A DNA stretch of 23,975 nt, from the NCBI GenBank assembly GCA_036399175.1, contig DASWNP010000007.1, positions 1 through 23,975 on the forward strand, written 5' to 3'. A program made the position numbers and the translations under genes. Positions 7,037 through 13,872 of this stretch are shown one piece after another (positions within the stretch are counted from its first letter, which is position 1; each line of letters begins with the position of its first letter). The notes below the pieces were generated by a model, which saw only the letters and a list, made by a program, of their open reading frames with translations, did not search any database and was not told where the DNA came from. Origin of the DNA: DASWNP01 sp036399175. Lineage in GTDB: Bacteria > Acidobacteriota > Blastocatellia > Pyrinomonadales > Pyrinomonadaceae.

Positions 7037-7894
7037 TCAACCATGATTCGCGCCGCACCGCGACGCACATTCGTACTCATAGCCGCGCCCGACGAGATGC
7101 GCGCCGTCCGGCGACGGGCGGGCTTTCTTCCGGCGCGCACGCAGGCGGTCGAACAGAACGTCGCTCGCGGCCTCCAGAAACAGCCCGCACAGGCGCGGAT
7201 GCCGGAGCGTTAATGCGAATCCTTCACGCACGGTCACGAAGGCGAGCCGCAGATGCTCGCCGACCGTAGGGCTGAAGCTGAGAAGACCCTGCCGCGCGTC
7301 GGCTCTTAAATCAATCACGCTATCGACCAGACATCCAACTGCGCCGACTCTCTCCAGAAACCGTAGCAGCGCGGCGCGCTCGCCGTCGAGCAAAGGTCGG
7401 ATGAGCAGGTAGGATAGCTCGGCGGTCAGACGACCGACGGCTCGCCTCTGTTCGACGTAAGCGTCGAGCGTCTCCGACGCTCGCTCTCTCAAAACAGCCT
7501 CGTAAAGCTCTCCGAGCTTCGATAGCATCGCGGCGCGGCTCTCAGGGCTGATGTGACGCTTCAAAACCTCTGCCGCCAGCCCGGCGCATGATAGTCCTGT
7601 TTCCTCGTCGAAGGAAGGACGGGCGGCCTCCAGCCGCTTGAGAATCGCTCGCCCGATTTCCGGCTCGCCTGAGTCGATGGCGTCGTCCACGACGCCGATG
7701 AACAGATAGTAAGAGCGCAGGCGCTCGGCCACCTCTTCAATGCAAAAGCCGACCTTGAAATAAACGAGGCAGCGACAGATGCGTTCGGGAATCCTTACGT
7801 AATGCCCGTACCTGGCATCTACAGAGATGGCCTGGTAGAGATTTTCGAGCGACGTTTGTGCGTGCGGTGAGAAGTTCTCTAATGTAGGCGTCAT
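7037..7894 (-). CDS. Class I isoprenoid/terpenoid synthase-like protein
   Basis: 285 aa, all-helical in character. Two Asp-rich motifs match the class I isoprenoid-synthase fold: VVDDAID (DDxxD at 70-74) and VDSVIDLRADARQG (about 190-203), which resembles the second DxxxD motif of squalene/phytoene synthases. Spacing of about 120 residues between them fits that family. Identity is otherwise low, and the C-terminus (255-285) is basic and then has two Cys. Substrate is unknown; a phytoene/squalene-synthase-like relative or a divergent prenyl synthase is possible, and loss of activity cannot be excluded. A PilZ gene follows 36 nt downstream, an odd partner for lipid biosynthesis. ATG at 7894 has only a weak GAGAA upstream. 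Confidence 0.55.
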   Translation of the reverse strand: MTPTLENFSPHAQTSLENLYQAISVDARYGHYVRIPERICRCLVYFKVGFCIEEVAERLRSYYLFIGVVDDAIDSGEPEIGRAILKRLEAARPSFDEETGLSCAGLAAEVLKRHISPESRAAMLSKLGELYEAVLRERASETLDAYVEQRRAVGRLTAELSYLLIRPLLDGERAALLRFLERVGAVGCLVDSVIDLRADARQGLLSFSPTVGEHLRLAFVTVREGFALTLRHPRLCGLFLEAASDVLFDRLRARRKKARPSPDGAHLVGRGYEYECASRCGANHG

Positions 7895-7941
7895 CTAAAT
7901 TTTCTCGGGAGAATCGCCCTCTGAGGTCTACCGTGAATCGG

Positions 7942-8409
7942 CTATCTCAAACGTTTCTCGAAACCGTACTCGACGGAATTATTCAAGTCCTTAAGCTCCC
8001 GCGTGCCGCGCTCATCAAAACCCATGCTGCGATAAAGGCGATGAGCCTCGACGAAGCGCGTGTCGCTCCAAAGAAACAATCGCGCCTTTCCGGCTCGGCG
8101 AGCATAATCGGTCGCCAGCTCCACCAGCCTCCGCCCCCAACCCTGACGACGCAGGGAGCTATGCACGTACAAAGTCTTCAGCTCGCCCGCGCCCTCGGAT
8201 AGCAACACCGCCACCGTCGCCCTGATTCTTCCTTCATCTTCCACCACCCAGAACTCGCCTCCGCCAGCACGAAAAAACTCTCCCGCCTCCAGCAAATACT
8301 TCTCTTCATTTTCCAAATCGAGCACGCAGTCATATTCACCGTAGACCTCGCGCACGAGGCTCACAATGCCCTCCGTATCCTTTGAAGTTGCAGGTCTCAC
8401 CAAAGCCAT
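7942..8409 (-). CDS. GNAT family N-acetyltransferase
   Basis: 155 aa, the normal GNAT length. The acetyl-CoA-binding motif A is clear: a beta strand LKTLYVHSSLRRQGWGRRLVE (78-98; pyrophosphate loop RRQGWG 87-92). Next comes a helix rich in Arg/Ala, and then motif B with SDTRFVEAHRLYRSMGF (115-131), where Tyr126 is the likely general acid. The N-terminal half carries the usual VRPATSKDTEGIVSLVREVY start. ATG at 8409 follows GTAGG. It transfers an acetyl group from acetyl-CoA to an amine; the substrate is not predictable. It stands between the isoprenoid-synthase-like gene (47-nt gap) and the FkbM gene (35-nt gap), so co-transcription is possible. Confidence 0.88.
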   Translation of the reverse strand: MALVRPATSKDTEGIVSLVREVYGEYDCVLDLENEEKYLLEAGEFFRAGGGEFWVVEDEGRIRATVAVLLSEGAGELKTLYVHSSLRRQGWGRRLVELATDYARRAGKARLFLWSDTRFVEAHRLYRSMGFDERGTRELKDLNNSVEYGFEKRLR

Positions 8410-8444
8410 CAGCCTACATACCGTTCGTTCAAATGCGTGGGCGC

Positions 8445-9365
8445 TTACCGGTCGAGAGAATAGAGGATGTTGCCCCAGCCCTCGGGCGAGGTGTCGAGAC
8501 CCGATGCGCTGTAGCCGCGCCGGCGCAGGCGCTCGCTGACCGCCCCTTCCAGATAAGTCTCACAGATGATGTAAGACGGGCGCGCATCTGCGAGCGTCTC
8601 TTGCATTCCGTCCAGCACTATCTCTTCGGCTCCTTCGACATCTATCTTGAGCATGTCGATATGGCTCAGGCCGGTCTCCTTCATCCATGAATCGAGCGTG
8701 CGCGCCGGGACGGTAATTTTATGTCCGAGAGAGAGCGAGCCCGTCTCCAGGTGTCCTTTGGCGGGCGTCAGGGTGGAGAGCCCTGTGTTGGCTTCGGCCA
8801 GCGAGATAAAGAAATCCACTTCATCGGAGTCGGCGCTCGAAATGGCAACCTCGGTTAGTCGAATCAGATTCTCGAATCCGTTTATCTGAACCGAGCGTTT
8901 GAAATCACCGTGCAGATTCGGGTTGGGCTCGAAGGCATAGACCTTCCCTTCGCTTCCCACCCGGCTCGCCGCGAGAATCGAGAAGTAGCCGACGTTTGCG
9001 CCGACATCGACGAAGGTCTCTCCGCGTGACAGTCGGGCCGTGATGAACTGCGTCGTCTGCGGCTCGTAGGACGCAGCGCCGTTGAAATAGAGGTCGCCCA
9101 TCAGCCCCGTGATATCGACGACCATCTGCGCCCCCGTCGCCAGCTTCACGACGCGGTAAACGTCTGCGCGCTCCTGTGCGCGCCTGCTCACCGCACGGCG
9201 CAGTCGTTCCCTGACGATTTCCACGAACGAAACGCTGTTTGCGCCATAGAGCAGTTTGGAGCAGCCGGTGAGAGGCGCTTCGAGGGCGGGAAGACGCCGC
9301 AATGACGTTGCCAGAGATATGTTAAAGAGGTCGCTCAGGCTGTGAAGAAGTCGCTTCGAGGTCAT
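8445..9365 (-). CDS. FkbM family SAM-dependent methyltransferase
   Basis: 306 aa. The SAM-binding motif I is FVDVGANVGYF (118-128), motif II EPNPN (146-150) is where the ribose-binding acidic residue sits, and the FkbM-typical DMLKIDVEGAE lies at 237-247. An N-terminal region of about 85 residues before the Rossmann fold is poorly conserved and contains Arg/Leu-rich helices. Members methylate hydroxyls of sugars, polyketides or glycolipids; no glycosyltransferase or polyketide gene is adjacent, so the acceptor is unknown. ATG at 9365 follows AAAGAG. A gene-free stretch lies upstream. Confidence 0.88.
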   Translation of the reverse strand: MTSKRLLHSLSDLFNISLATSLRRLPALEAPLTGCSKLLYGANSVSFVEIVRERLRRAVSRRAQERADVYRVVKLATGAQMVVDITGLMGDLYFNGAASYEPQTTQFITARLSRGETFVDVGANVGYFSILAASRVGSEGKVYAFEPNPNLHGDFKRSVQINGFENLIRLTEVAISSADSDEVDFFISLAEANTGLSTLTPAKGHLETGSLSLGHKITVPARTLDSWMKETGLSHIDMLKIDVEGAEEIVLDGMQETLADARPSYIICETYLEGAVSERLRRRGYSASGLDTSPEGWGNILYSLDR

Positions 9366-9871
9366 AGAGATTACTCTTTAGCTATCGAGGGCAATAACAT
9401 ATTTAACTCACCAAACGATAATTAGCCAACAAATTCTCGACGACAATGCGTTTGATGAATCAAGGCATACTTGCTTGTTAGCAATCAGCCACACCTATCA
9501 AGTTGCCTGTCTACTGTTTGAATCGGGGAAAAGCCGAAAGCGGCAAGCTCAGATTGTCGGGGTGTTATTTTTGCGTTTGTGCTGGTAACCGGAATTGAGA
9601 TGAGGCGACGTTTCCGCAATTCGTTCCATCATTTTCCTTCCATTCGAGACGGTATTCTGCGCCGCCTAATGGCCTCAAACTGACTCGCCCGGCCAGTCAA
9701 GGCTAGTATCGTGCCAAGTCCGAACACCGGGCTGGCCGGGTCAGCCCCATCGAGTTATTAGCCCGCACTTCGCGCCTTGAATAGAACCGGGACGGCGGTC
9801 GCCGGCCGAAACCCGATCCGCGCCGATCACCTCCGCCGTGCGGCGGGCATTTCTATGTTCGGCTTGTCGGA
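9366..9871. other. Gene-free stretch
   Basis: About 500 nt with no convincing gene on either strand. The part next to the FkbM gene (9366-9480) is AT-rich and probably holds its promoter. At 9688-9696 and 9732-9740 there is a 9-bp inverted repeat CCCGGCCAG/CTGGCCGGG separated by 35 nt. No terminal repeats, transposase fragments or RNA gene could be recognised. Confidence 0.4.
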
Positions 9872-10267
9872 CTACCGGGACTGGCCCCGCCGCAGGCTCC
9901 ACAGCCCGCGCGCCGAGAGGATGAGGGAGAAGAGCCCGGTCACGCCGAGCGCGATGAGCGTCCAGACGAAGAAGAAGCCGCCGTTAGAGTTCGCAATACC
10001 GCTGGCGACACCGACCCCCTTCCCCTTCATATGGATGACGGGAACGGCCAACGAAAGGAGCGACGCGAGGAGGAGGATGACGTACCCCGTTCGCCGTTCG
10101 GCGAGCACCAGCGTTGCATACAGCCAGACGACGGAGATGAGCACCCCCCCGATGAGGTTTGAGAGCCCTCCCGGCTCAATCCCGCGAACGATGTCGTCTG
10201 CTAGGTGAAGCGTAAAGAAGAGGATCGAGAGCAGAGACGCGATGGTTAACATAACACTGTGTTTCAA
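9872..10267 (-). CDS. Four-helix membrane protein, unknown function
   Basis: 131 aa from a TTG at 10267 with GGGAG 8 nt upstream; this is preferred over longer frames whose extra N-terminus is Arg-rich and non-membrane in character. Hydrophobic segments at about 5-22, 38-56, 61-79 and 100-120 indicate four helices, with LADDIVRG after the first and a Gly/Lys loop (81-97) before the last. The C-terminus is basic. It is the last gene of a small cluster behind a Cro/CI-type regulator and a DUF2975-like membrane protein (94-nt gap). I do not recognise the family; the arrangement suggests a regulated membrane function. Confidence 0.7.
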   Translation of the reverse strand: MKHSVMLTIASLLSILFFTLHLADDIVRGIEPGGLSNLIGGVLISVVWLYATLVLAERRTGYVILLLASLLSLAVPVIHMKGKGVGVASGIANSNGGFFFVWTLIALGVTGLFSLILSARGLWSLRRGQSR

Positions 10268-10361
10268 TTGATATTCTCCCTTGCTAGATGTGTGTGTGCC
10301 TCTCGCCACGCGCATGCGTGCGCGTTCAGAAGGGCGTTCATCGGCTTGCGCTCCGTTTGCT

Positions 10362-10595
10362 CTACGCTGCCGGTCGCTCGCGTTCTGCTTGCTCAGGCTC
10401 AAACCGGAGAATGTCGCCAGGCTGGCACGAGAGCGCCTCGCAGATCGCTTCGAGCGTCGAGAAGCGGATGGCGCGTGCCTTGCCGGTCTTGAGGATAGAG
10501 AGGTTAGCCAGCGTCATTCCGACCCGATCCGCCAGCTCGGTCAGCGTCATCCGCCGGTCGTGGAGCAGGTCGTCGAGCTTAACGGCGATCGCCAT
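10362..10595 (-). CDS. Small Cro/CI-type helix-turn-helix regulator (YozG-like)
   Basis: 77 aa. The HTH runs about 16-45 (MTLTELADRVGMTLANLSILKTGKARAIR written in two helices: TLTELADRVG and LANLSILKTGKA), followed by the hallmark LEAICEALSCQPGDIL (48-63). This compact domain is typical of the small regulators that accompany DUF2975 membrane proteins. ATG at 10595 lies one nucleotide after the TGA of the upstream DUF2975 gene, so the two are translationally coupled. It probably represses its own operon; the dyad at 11163-11203 is the obvious candidate operator. Longer in-frame extension upstream overlaps the DUF2975 gene and is rejected. Confidence 0.88.
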   Translation of the reverse strand: MAIAVKLDDLLHDRRMTLTELADRVGMTLANLSILKTGKARAIRFSTLEAICEALSCQPGDILRFEPEQAERERPAA

Positions 10596-10596
10596 T

Positions 10597-11124
10597 TCAC
10601 ACCGTCCCTTCGAGGTCTTCGCGCATGAGCGAGCCTTCGGCGAACACGCGGGCCAGCAGGAACGTGAGGAGTACGGCGAGCCAGCCGTTGATCGAAAAGC
10701 CGGCGTCGATATCGAGCGGATGCGCCGGAGTGGAAACGGATTTGGCGACCGCGCCCATGACAAGGCTGAGAATCTGCAACGCGAGCAGCGCCCAGGCGAT
10801 TGCCTGCAAACGGGACGCGTTCGCGGCGACGAATGGGTCGCCCTCGCGAACCGTCTCAACGATCGCGAGCAGCCGCTTTAAGACGGCATGATTGAGTGGA
10901 ATCGCGGCGAGACCGAGCACGGCCATCAAGCGCAGGCCCATCACCAGCCGCTCCGCTTCAGGCGAAGGAGAGAGTTTGAAGGAGGTCATGATCCATTGCT
11001 CGTGCGGCAGGACAACCAGCAGAGCGAGGATCGCGGCGCCGCCCAGCCAGTTGACGATGATAAGGATCCGCAGCAGGACGTACGCGACCGGCAGCGCGGC
11101 GGATGACGAGATTGGCCTTGACAT
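10597..11124 (-). CDS. DUF2975-like membrane protein
   Basis: 175 aa with four membrane helices at about 14-42, 62-82, 105-128 and 143-165. The order of helices, the GDPF motif (about 115-118 in VREGDPFVAANASRL) and the downstream one-domain HTH gene match the DUF2975 family. ATG at 11124 follows AAAGGTG at a good distance. Family function is not established; such pairs are widely found as small self-regulating units. It heads a three-gene cluster extending to 9872. Confidence 0.8.
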   Translation of the reverse strand: MSRPISSSAALPVAYVLLRILIIVNWLGGAAILALLVVLPHEQWIMTSFKLSPSPEAERLVMGLRLMAVLGLAAIPLNHAVLKRLLAIVETVREGDPFVAANASRLQAIAWALLALQILSLVMGAVAKSVSTPAHPLDIDAGFSINGWLAVLLTFLLARVFAEGSLMREDLEGTV

Positions 11125-11162
11125 GATTCATCACCTTTCTTATATCGAATATCAATAAACTA

Positions 11163-11203
11163 TTTATCGACAATCGTCAAGTAAATTATTGACAGTCGAT
11201 AAA
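11163..11203 (-). promoter_or_regulatory. Operator-like dyad and promoter upstream of the DUF2975/HTH operon
   Basis: Nested inverted repeat: TTTATCGAC (11163-11171) with GTCGATAAA (11195-11203), and inside it GTCAA (11176-11180) with TTGAC (11189-11193). On the minus strand TTGACG (11180-11175), 17 nt, TATTGA (11157-11152) gives a plausible promoter overlapped by the dyad, about 28 nt before the ATG. It is likely bound by the operon's own HTH protein (inference). Confidence 0.55.
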
Positions 11204-11279
11204 CAAGCCGGATTTCCCACGATGGGGCTGAACGGTGGAATGATGGCTTGTCCCATATCTACGCGCTCTGATCAGGGAG

Positions 11280-11525
11280 AAACGCCACGTTCCGTTAGCG
11301 AATTACGTCGAACTAATGCAAGCCGGTATGGAGTTGTGCAACGAATCGGCCGTAGCGCTCCTTTTTGGCGAAGCAGTAAGACTTAAGGACGTATCGATCT
11401 TGGGACTGTTGGAAGGCGCTTTTGACAGCGTGCAATCAATGTACAAGGACATGAATCGCTATGCAGCTTTGGGGCTCGACGAGGATGTAGGAGATAGCGC
11501 GACCCTTTTACCGCTATCCACAGTA
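11280..11525 (+). pseudogene. Fragment of an AraC-family transcription regulator (N-terminal ligand domain)
   Basis: Only recognisable protein-coding trace on the plus strand. Starting near KRHVPLANYVELMQAG and continuing FGEAVRLKDVSILGLLEGA to NRYAALGLDED, about 80 residues match the pattern of the arabinose-binding-like N-terminal domain of AraC-type regulators (FGE...DVSILG...RY). The first ATG in frame is at 11316 but similarity begins earlier and has no start there, so the 5' end is lost or frameshifted. The frame runs directly into the palindromic element at 11526 and stops at 11633 in element sequence, before any AraC DNA-binding domain. It is therefore a broken gene, not a functional regulator. 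Confidence 0.5.
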
Positions 11526-11753
11526 AGAAGCTGTTTGAAAATAGGCGCGTCTCTGTCCCGTCAGGGACAGAATGAAAATAGCCCAGCGATTTATCGCTGG
11601 GTGACGAGCGCATCTAAAGTTTCAGTCCCGTAGGGACGACTGAGCCTCATTCAGTCGTCCCTACGGGACTGGGAAATGTTTTTGCTGGAATCCCAGCGAT
11701 AAACGCTCTGGCTACTATCGAAAGTTCCTTTCGGGACTTTTCAAACAGCTTCT
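11526..11753. repeat. 228-bp palindromic (MITE/REP-like) element
   Basis: Bounded by a perfect 16-bp inverted repeat, AGAAGCTGTTTGAAAA at 11526-11541 and its complement at 11738-11753. Inside are a hairpin CCCAGCGAT-TT-ATCGCTGGG (11582-11601), a decayed copy of the same sequence at 11692-11711, a small GTCCC/GGGAC hairpin (11565-11578), and a central perfect 21-bp inverted repeat at 11623-11643/11651-11671 with a 7-nt loop. There is no transposase. The element is non-autonomous, and it sits at the breakpoint of the AraC fragment. No clear target-site duplication is visible. Confidence 0.75.
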
Positions 11754-11784
11754 AAGATACAATCATTATTTGAGAGGTAGAACA

Positions 11785-11812
11785 ATTCCACAAAAAGGTT
11801 CTTTTGTGGAAT
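11785..11812. repeat. Perfect 11-bp hairpin
   Basis: ATTCCACAAAA (11785-11795), 6-nt loop, TTTTGTGGAAT (11802-11812). Lies between the palindromic element and the tRNA-Phe terminator. AT-rich with no T-run on either side; its role is unknown. Confidence 0.6.
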
Positions 11813-11862
11813 AGTGCCGTGGCAAAATTGAGGTTGGCACACCAGAGGCACACAAAGCAGAA

Positions 11863-11886
11863 ACGGGCAGCACTAAGGCTGCCCGT
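11863..11886 (-). terminator. Intrinsic terminator of tRNA-Phe
   Basis: 9-bp perfect stem ACGGGCAGC/GCTGCCCGT with a 6-nt loop, 15 nt after the CCA end of the tRNA. On the minus strand it continues TTTCTGCTTTG. Confidence 0.72.
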
Positions 11887-11901
11887 AACTGTTTGATTTA
11901 A

Positions 11902-11977
11902 TGGTGGCCAGGGACGGAATCGAACCGCCGACACCCTGATTTTCAGTCAGGTGCTCTACCAACTGAGCTACCTGGCC
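11902..11977 (-). tRNA. tRNA-Phe (GAA), CCA encoded
   Basis: 76 nt. Acceptor stem GGCCAGG pairs with CCTGGCC and is followed by discriminator A and CCA. D-arm GTAGCTCAGTTGGTAGAGC, anticodon stem CCTGA/TCAGG with loop CTGAAAA gives GAA at 34-36, and the T-loop GGTTCGATTCC is canonical. It has its own near-consensus promoter upstream and a terminator downstream, so it is a monocistronic tRNA gene. Confidence 0.98.
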
Positions 11978-12008
11978 CCGTTTGGAATTTCGACTGAAAG
12001 AGGCTGCA

Positions 12009-12037
12009 AGTATAAGAAGACGAATGTTGACTGTCAA
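12009..12037 (-). promoter_or_regulatory. Promoter of tRNA-Phe
   Basis: Minus strand TTGACA (12037-12032), 17-nt spacer, TATACT (12014-12009), 31 nt before the first tRNA base. The -35 hexamer is perfect. Confidence 0.85.
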
Positions 12038-12085
12038 CTCGGCTTGGTGATTCACATTTTTTGTCGATTTCGTCACAAAAAAGCG

Positions 12086-12113
12086 TTGACAGTTTTGACA
12101 AGAGGTGTATAAT
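12086..12113 (+). promoter_or_regulatory. Consensus sigma-70 promoter of the small RNA
   Basis: TTGACA (12086-12091), 16-nt spacer, TATAAT (12108-12113): both hexamers are perfect. It points away from tRNA-Phe and reads into a region with no protein gene. Confidence 0.85.
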
Positions 12114-12119
12114 GCCTCG

Positions 12120-12264
12120 CGTCAAGGATGGGCTGGCTACCAAAAGTCAGCATGTCGCAAGACAAACCATCCGCCGCCCGAACTTAGATAGTGCCCGCCA
12201 GTGCCAGCTCGGACGCCGATTGTGCCCCCCACAAGCGCTACATCCGAGCTGGCATAGCTTTTTT
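12120..12264 (+). ncRNA. Putative structured small RNA (about 145 nt), family unknown
   Basis: Transcription from the perfect promoter at 12086-12113 would start near 12120 and end at the T-run 12259-12264. Visible folding: GGATGG (12126-12131) pairs with CCATCC (12167-12172) and encloses two hairpins. These are GCTGGCT/AGTCAGC (12132-12151, one G-U pair) and TGTC-GCAA-GACA (12153-12164, a GNRA tetraloop), giving a compact three-way junction. A linker of about 29 nt follows. The 3' end is a long hairpin TGCCAGCTCGGA/TCCGAGCTGGCA (12202-12213/12243-12254) with an inner TTGTG-CCCCC-CACAA stem (12220-12234), followed by TTTTTT. The longest reading frame from its ATGs has no ribosome binding site. 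It does not match SRP RNA, tmRNA, RNase P or any riboswitch I can recognise; 6S RNA is possible but the expected end-to-end pairing is not seen. Confidence 0.65.
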
Positions 12265-12269
12265 CACTC

Positions 12270-12350
12270 GCTTTTGCTGCAAGTATCCTAGCAAGCTGCT
12301 CCCACTGCAAAAATTCGAGCAAGTCCCGCTGCAAAAATCTTCGCAATTTT
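12270..12350. repeat. Imperfect CTGCAA-centred repeats
   Basis: Three spaced, imperfect copies of CTGCAA...GCAA (starting near 12277, 12307 and 12330), the last two sharing CTGCAAAAAT. They lie between the small RNA terminator and the amidohydrolase stop codon. The rest of 12265-12445 holds nothing recognisable. Confidence 0.4.
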
Positions 12351-12445
12351 TCTGGCTGTAACTCGTGTAGTGTTTTGCCTCAGAGTCGAACTTCGTTGGC
12401 GGCGCTCTCGTGCGAGGGTGGTAAGCAGTTCTCTTGGCGCGGGTT

Positions 12446-13771
12446 TCAGATTCCGGCGCGGTGGCTGAGGGCTTCGGCCTGAGTGGTGGCTTCGGAGATG
12501 ACCTGTCGCTCGTCGAGGGTTGTGAGCACGCCGTCGAGTAGGAGGGGCTGGCCGTCGATGAGGACGGTGCGGACATCGCTGGCCTGCGCGCCGTAGACGA
12601 CCGCCGAGACGGGGTCGGGGCGCGGCGTCATGTGCAGGCGTTCGAGGTCGATAATGGTGATGTCGGCACGCTTGTCGGGTTCGAGCGAGCCGATTTCGTT
12701 TTGGAGTCCGAGGGCGCGCGCGCCGTCGGCGGTAGCCATGCGCAGAACGCGCCGGGCGGGCAGAGCCTCTGTGCCGCTTTTGACTTTTTGTAGAAGCGTG
12801 GCCGTGCGCATCTCTGTGAACATGTCGAGACGATTGTTGCAGGGCGCACCATCAGCTCCAAGCGAGACGGACACGCCGCGCGCGAGCATCTCGTCGATGC
12901 GCGCGATGCCTGAGCCGAGCTTGAGGTTGGAAGACGGACAATGCAGGACGTGTGTGCGGGTGCGTGCGAGAATCTCAAGCTCTCGGTCGTTAACGTGAAC
13001 GCAGTGTGCGAGGGCGATGTGCGGCGCGGCGAGGCCGAGCGAGTTTAGATATTCGACGTTGCGCTGCCCTGTCGCCTGCTCGACGAAGGCTATCTCGTCC
13101 AAGTTTTCCGAAGCGTGTGTGTGAACCATGACGCCGCGCTCGCGCGAGAGCACGGCGACTTTTCGCAGAAGCTCTCGCGTGCAACTGAGAGCGAAGCGGG
13201 GGGCGAAGCAGAAACGTATGCGCCCTCCGGCTCGACCGTGCCAACGTTCCAGCAGGGCGAGCGATTCGCCGAGCGAGGCGTCGGTCTTTTCCCGCAACGC
13301 GGCGGGCACTTCGTCGCCCGTGTCCATCATGCACTTGCCGACGGTAGCGCGAAAGCCTGTCTCTTCGACGACGCGGAAGGCTTCTTCCGTGTGACTGACC
13401 GTCTCCATCGTCAGGGCGCAGGTTGTGCCGCCCTTAATCATCTCGGCGATGCCGAGCCTGGCCGACGCTCTCACGGAAGCGGGCGTGTGCGCGGCCTCCA
13501 TCGGCCAGACGCGTTTTTTCAGCCAGTTAATCAGAGAGAGGTCGTCAGCCGCGCCGCGAAAAAGCGTCTGGCAGAGATGGATGTGAGTCTGGACGAAGCC
13601 GGGCAGGACGACGCAGGCGCGCGCGTCGATTTGGAGGTCGGCGGTCGCGCCGTTCGAGTCGCCGACGGCGACGATGCGCCCTTCGCGGACGAGGATGTCG
13701 CCCGTGATGACGGAGTCGCGCGCGTCCATCGTGAGAAGCGTCCCGCCTTTGATGAGAATGGATTGATTCAT
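12446..13771 (-). CDS. Amidohydrolase of the SsnA/MtaD type (nucleoside or adenosine-derivative deaminase-like)
   Basis: 441 aa, normal for the family. The N- and C-terminal beta-sandwich pieces flank a TIM-barrel with the expected metal and catalytic residues: HIH at 63-65 after LPGFVQT, HTHASE at 217-222 (H217, H219, E222), H256 in ALAHC, and D307 in SLGADGAPCNN. This set is the mononuclear-metal, deaminase-like branch (5'-deoxyadenosine/SAH/MTA deaminase, atrazine-chlorohydrolase relatives). The precise substrate cannot be decided without comparison. ATG at 13771; no strong SD is seen, and a GTGCGAG direct repeat precedes it. It lies downstream of recA with a 219-nt gap, so it is probably its own transcript. 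Confidence 0.87.
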   Translation of the reverse strand: MNQSILIKGGTLLTMDARDSVITGDILVREGRIVAVGDSNGATADLQIDARACVVLPGFVQTHIHLCQTLFRGAADDLSLINWLKKRVWPMEAAHTPASVRASARLGIAEMIKGGTTCALTMETVSHTEEAFRVVEETGFRATVGKCMMDTGDEVPAALREKTDASLGESLALLERWHGRAGGRIRFCFAPRFALSCTRELLRKVAVLSRERGVMVHTHASENLDEIAFVEQATGQRNVEYLNSLGLAAPHIALAHCVHVNDRELEILARTRTHVLHCPSSNLKLGSGIARIDEMLARGVSVSLGADGAPCNNRLDMFTEMRTATLLQKVKSGTEALPARRVLRMATADGARALGLQNEIGSLEPDKRADITIIDLERLHMTPRPDPVSAVVYGAQASDVRTVLIDGQPLLLDGVLTTLDERQVISEATTQAEALSHRAGI

Positions 13772-13872
13772 TGTGCGAGCGTGCGAGTGGGGGATGATTC
13801 GTTCGATTGATTATGCGCCCGCGCGCCGGAAGGTGTAAAGAGTCTCGAACGGAAATAGAGTCGGACTAAGGT

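Noticed and set aside
9661..9871. Possible attC-like or IS remnant because of GC-rich inverted repeats
   Set aside because: No core-site consensus, no transposase or integrase trace and no flanking duplication.
9777..10208. 143-codon plus-strand frame
   Set aside because: Antisense to the four-helix membrane protein, Arg/Pro-rich, no family pattern.
11526..11753. CRISPR array
   Set aside because: Repeats are palindromic pairs of different sequence, not regularly spaced direct repeats with unique spacers, and no cas gene is near.
12120..12264. SRP RNA, tmRNA, c-di-GMP or TPP riboswitch as identity of the small RNA
   Set aside because: The conserved sequences of those families (for example the GGAAG region of SRP RNA, or the CTGAGA of TPP) are absent, and no gene follows for a riboswitch to control.
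13115..13810. 231-codon plus-strand frame inside the amidohydrolase
   Set aside because: Shadow frame; the opposite strand holds all metal-binding residues of the amidohydrolase.
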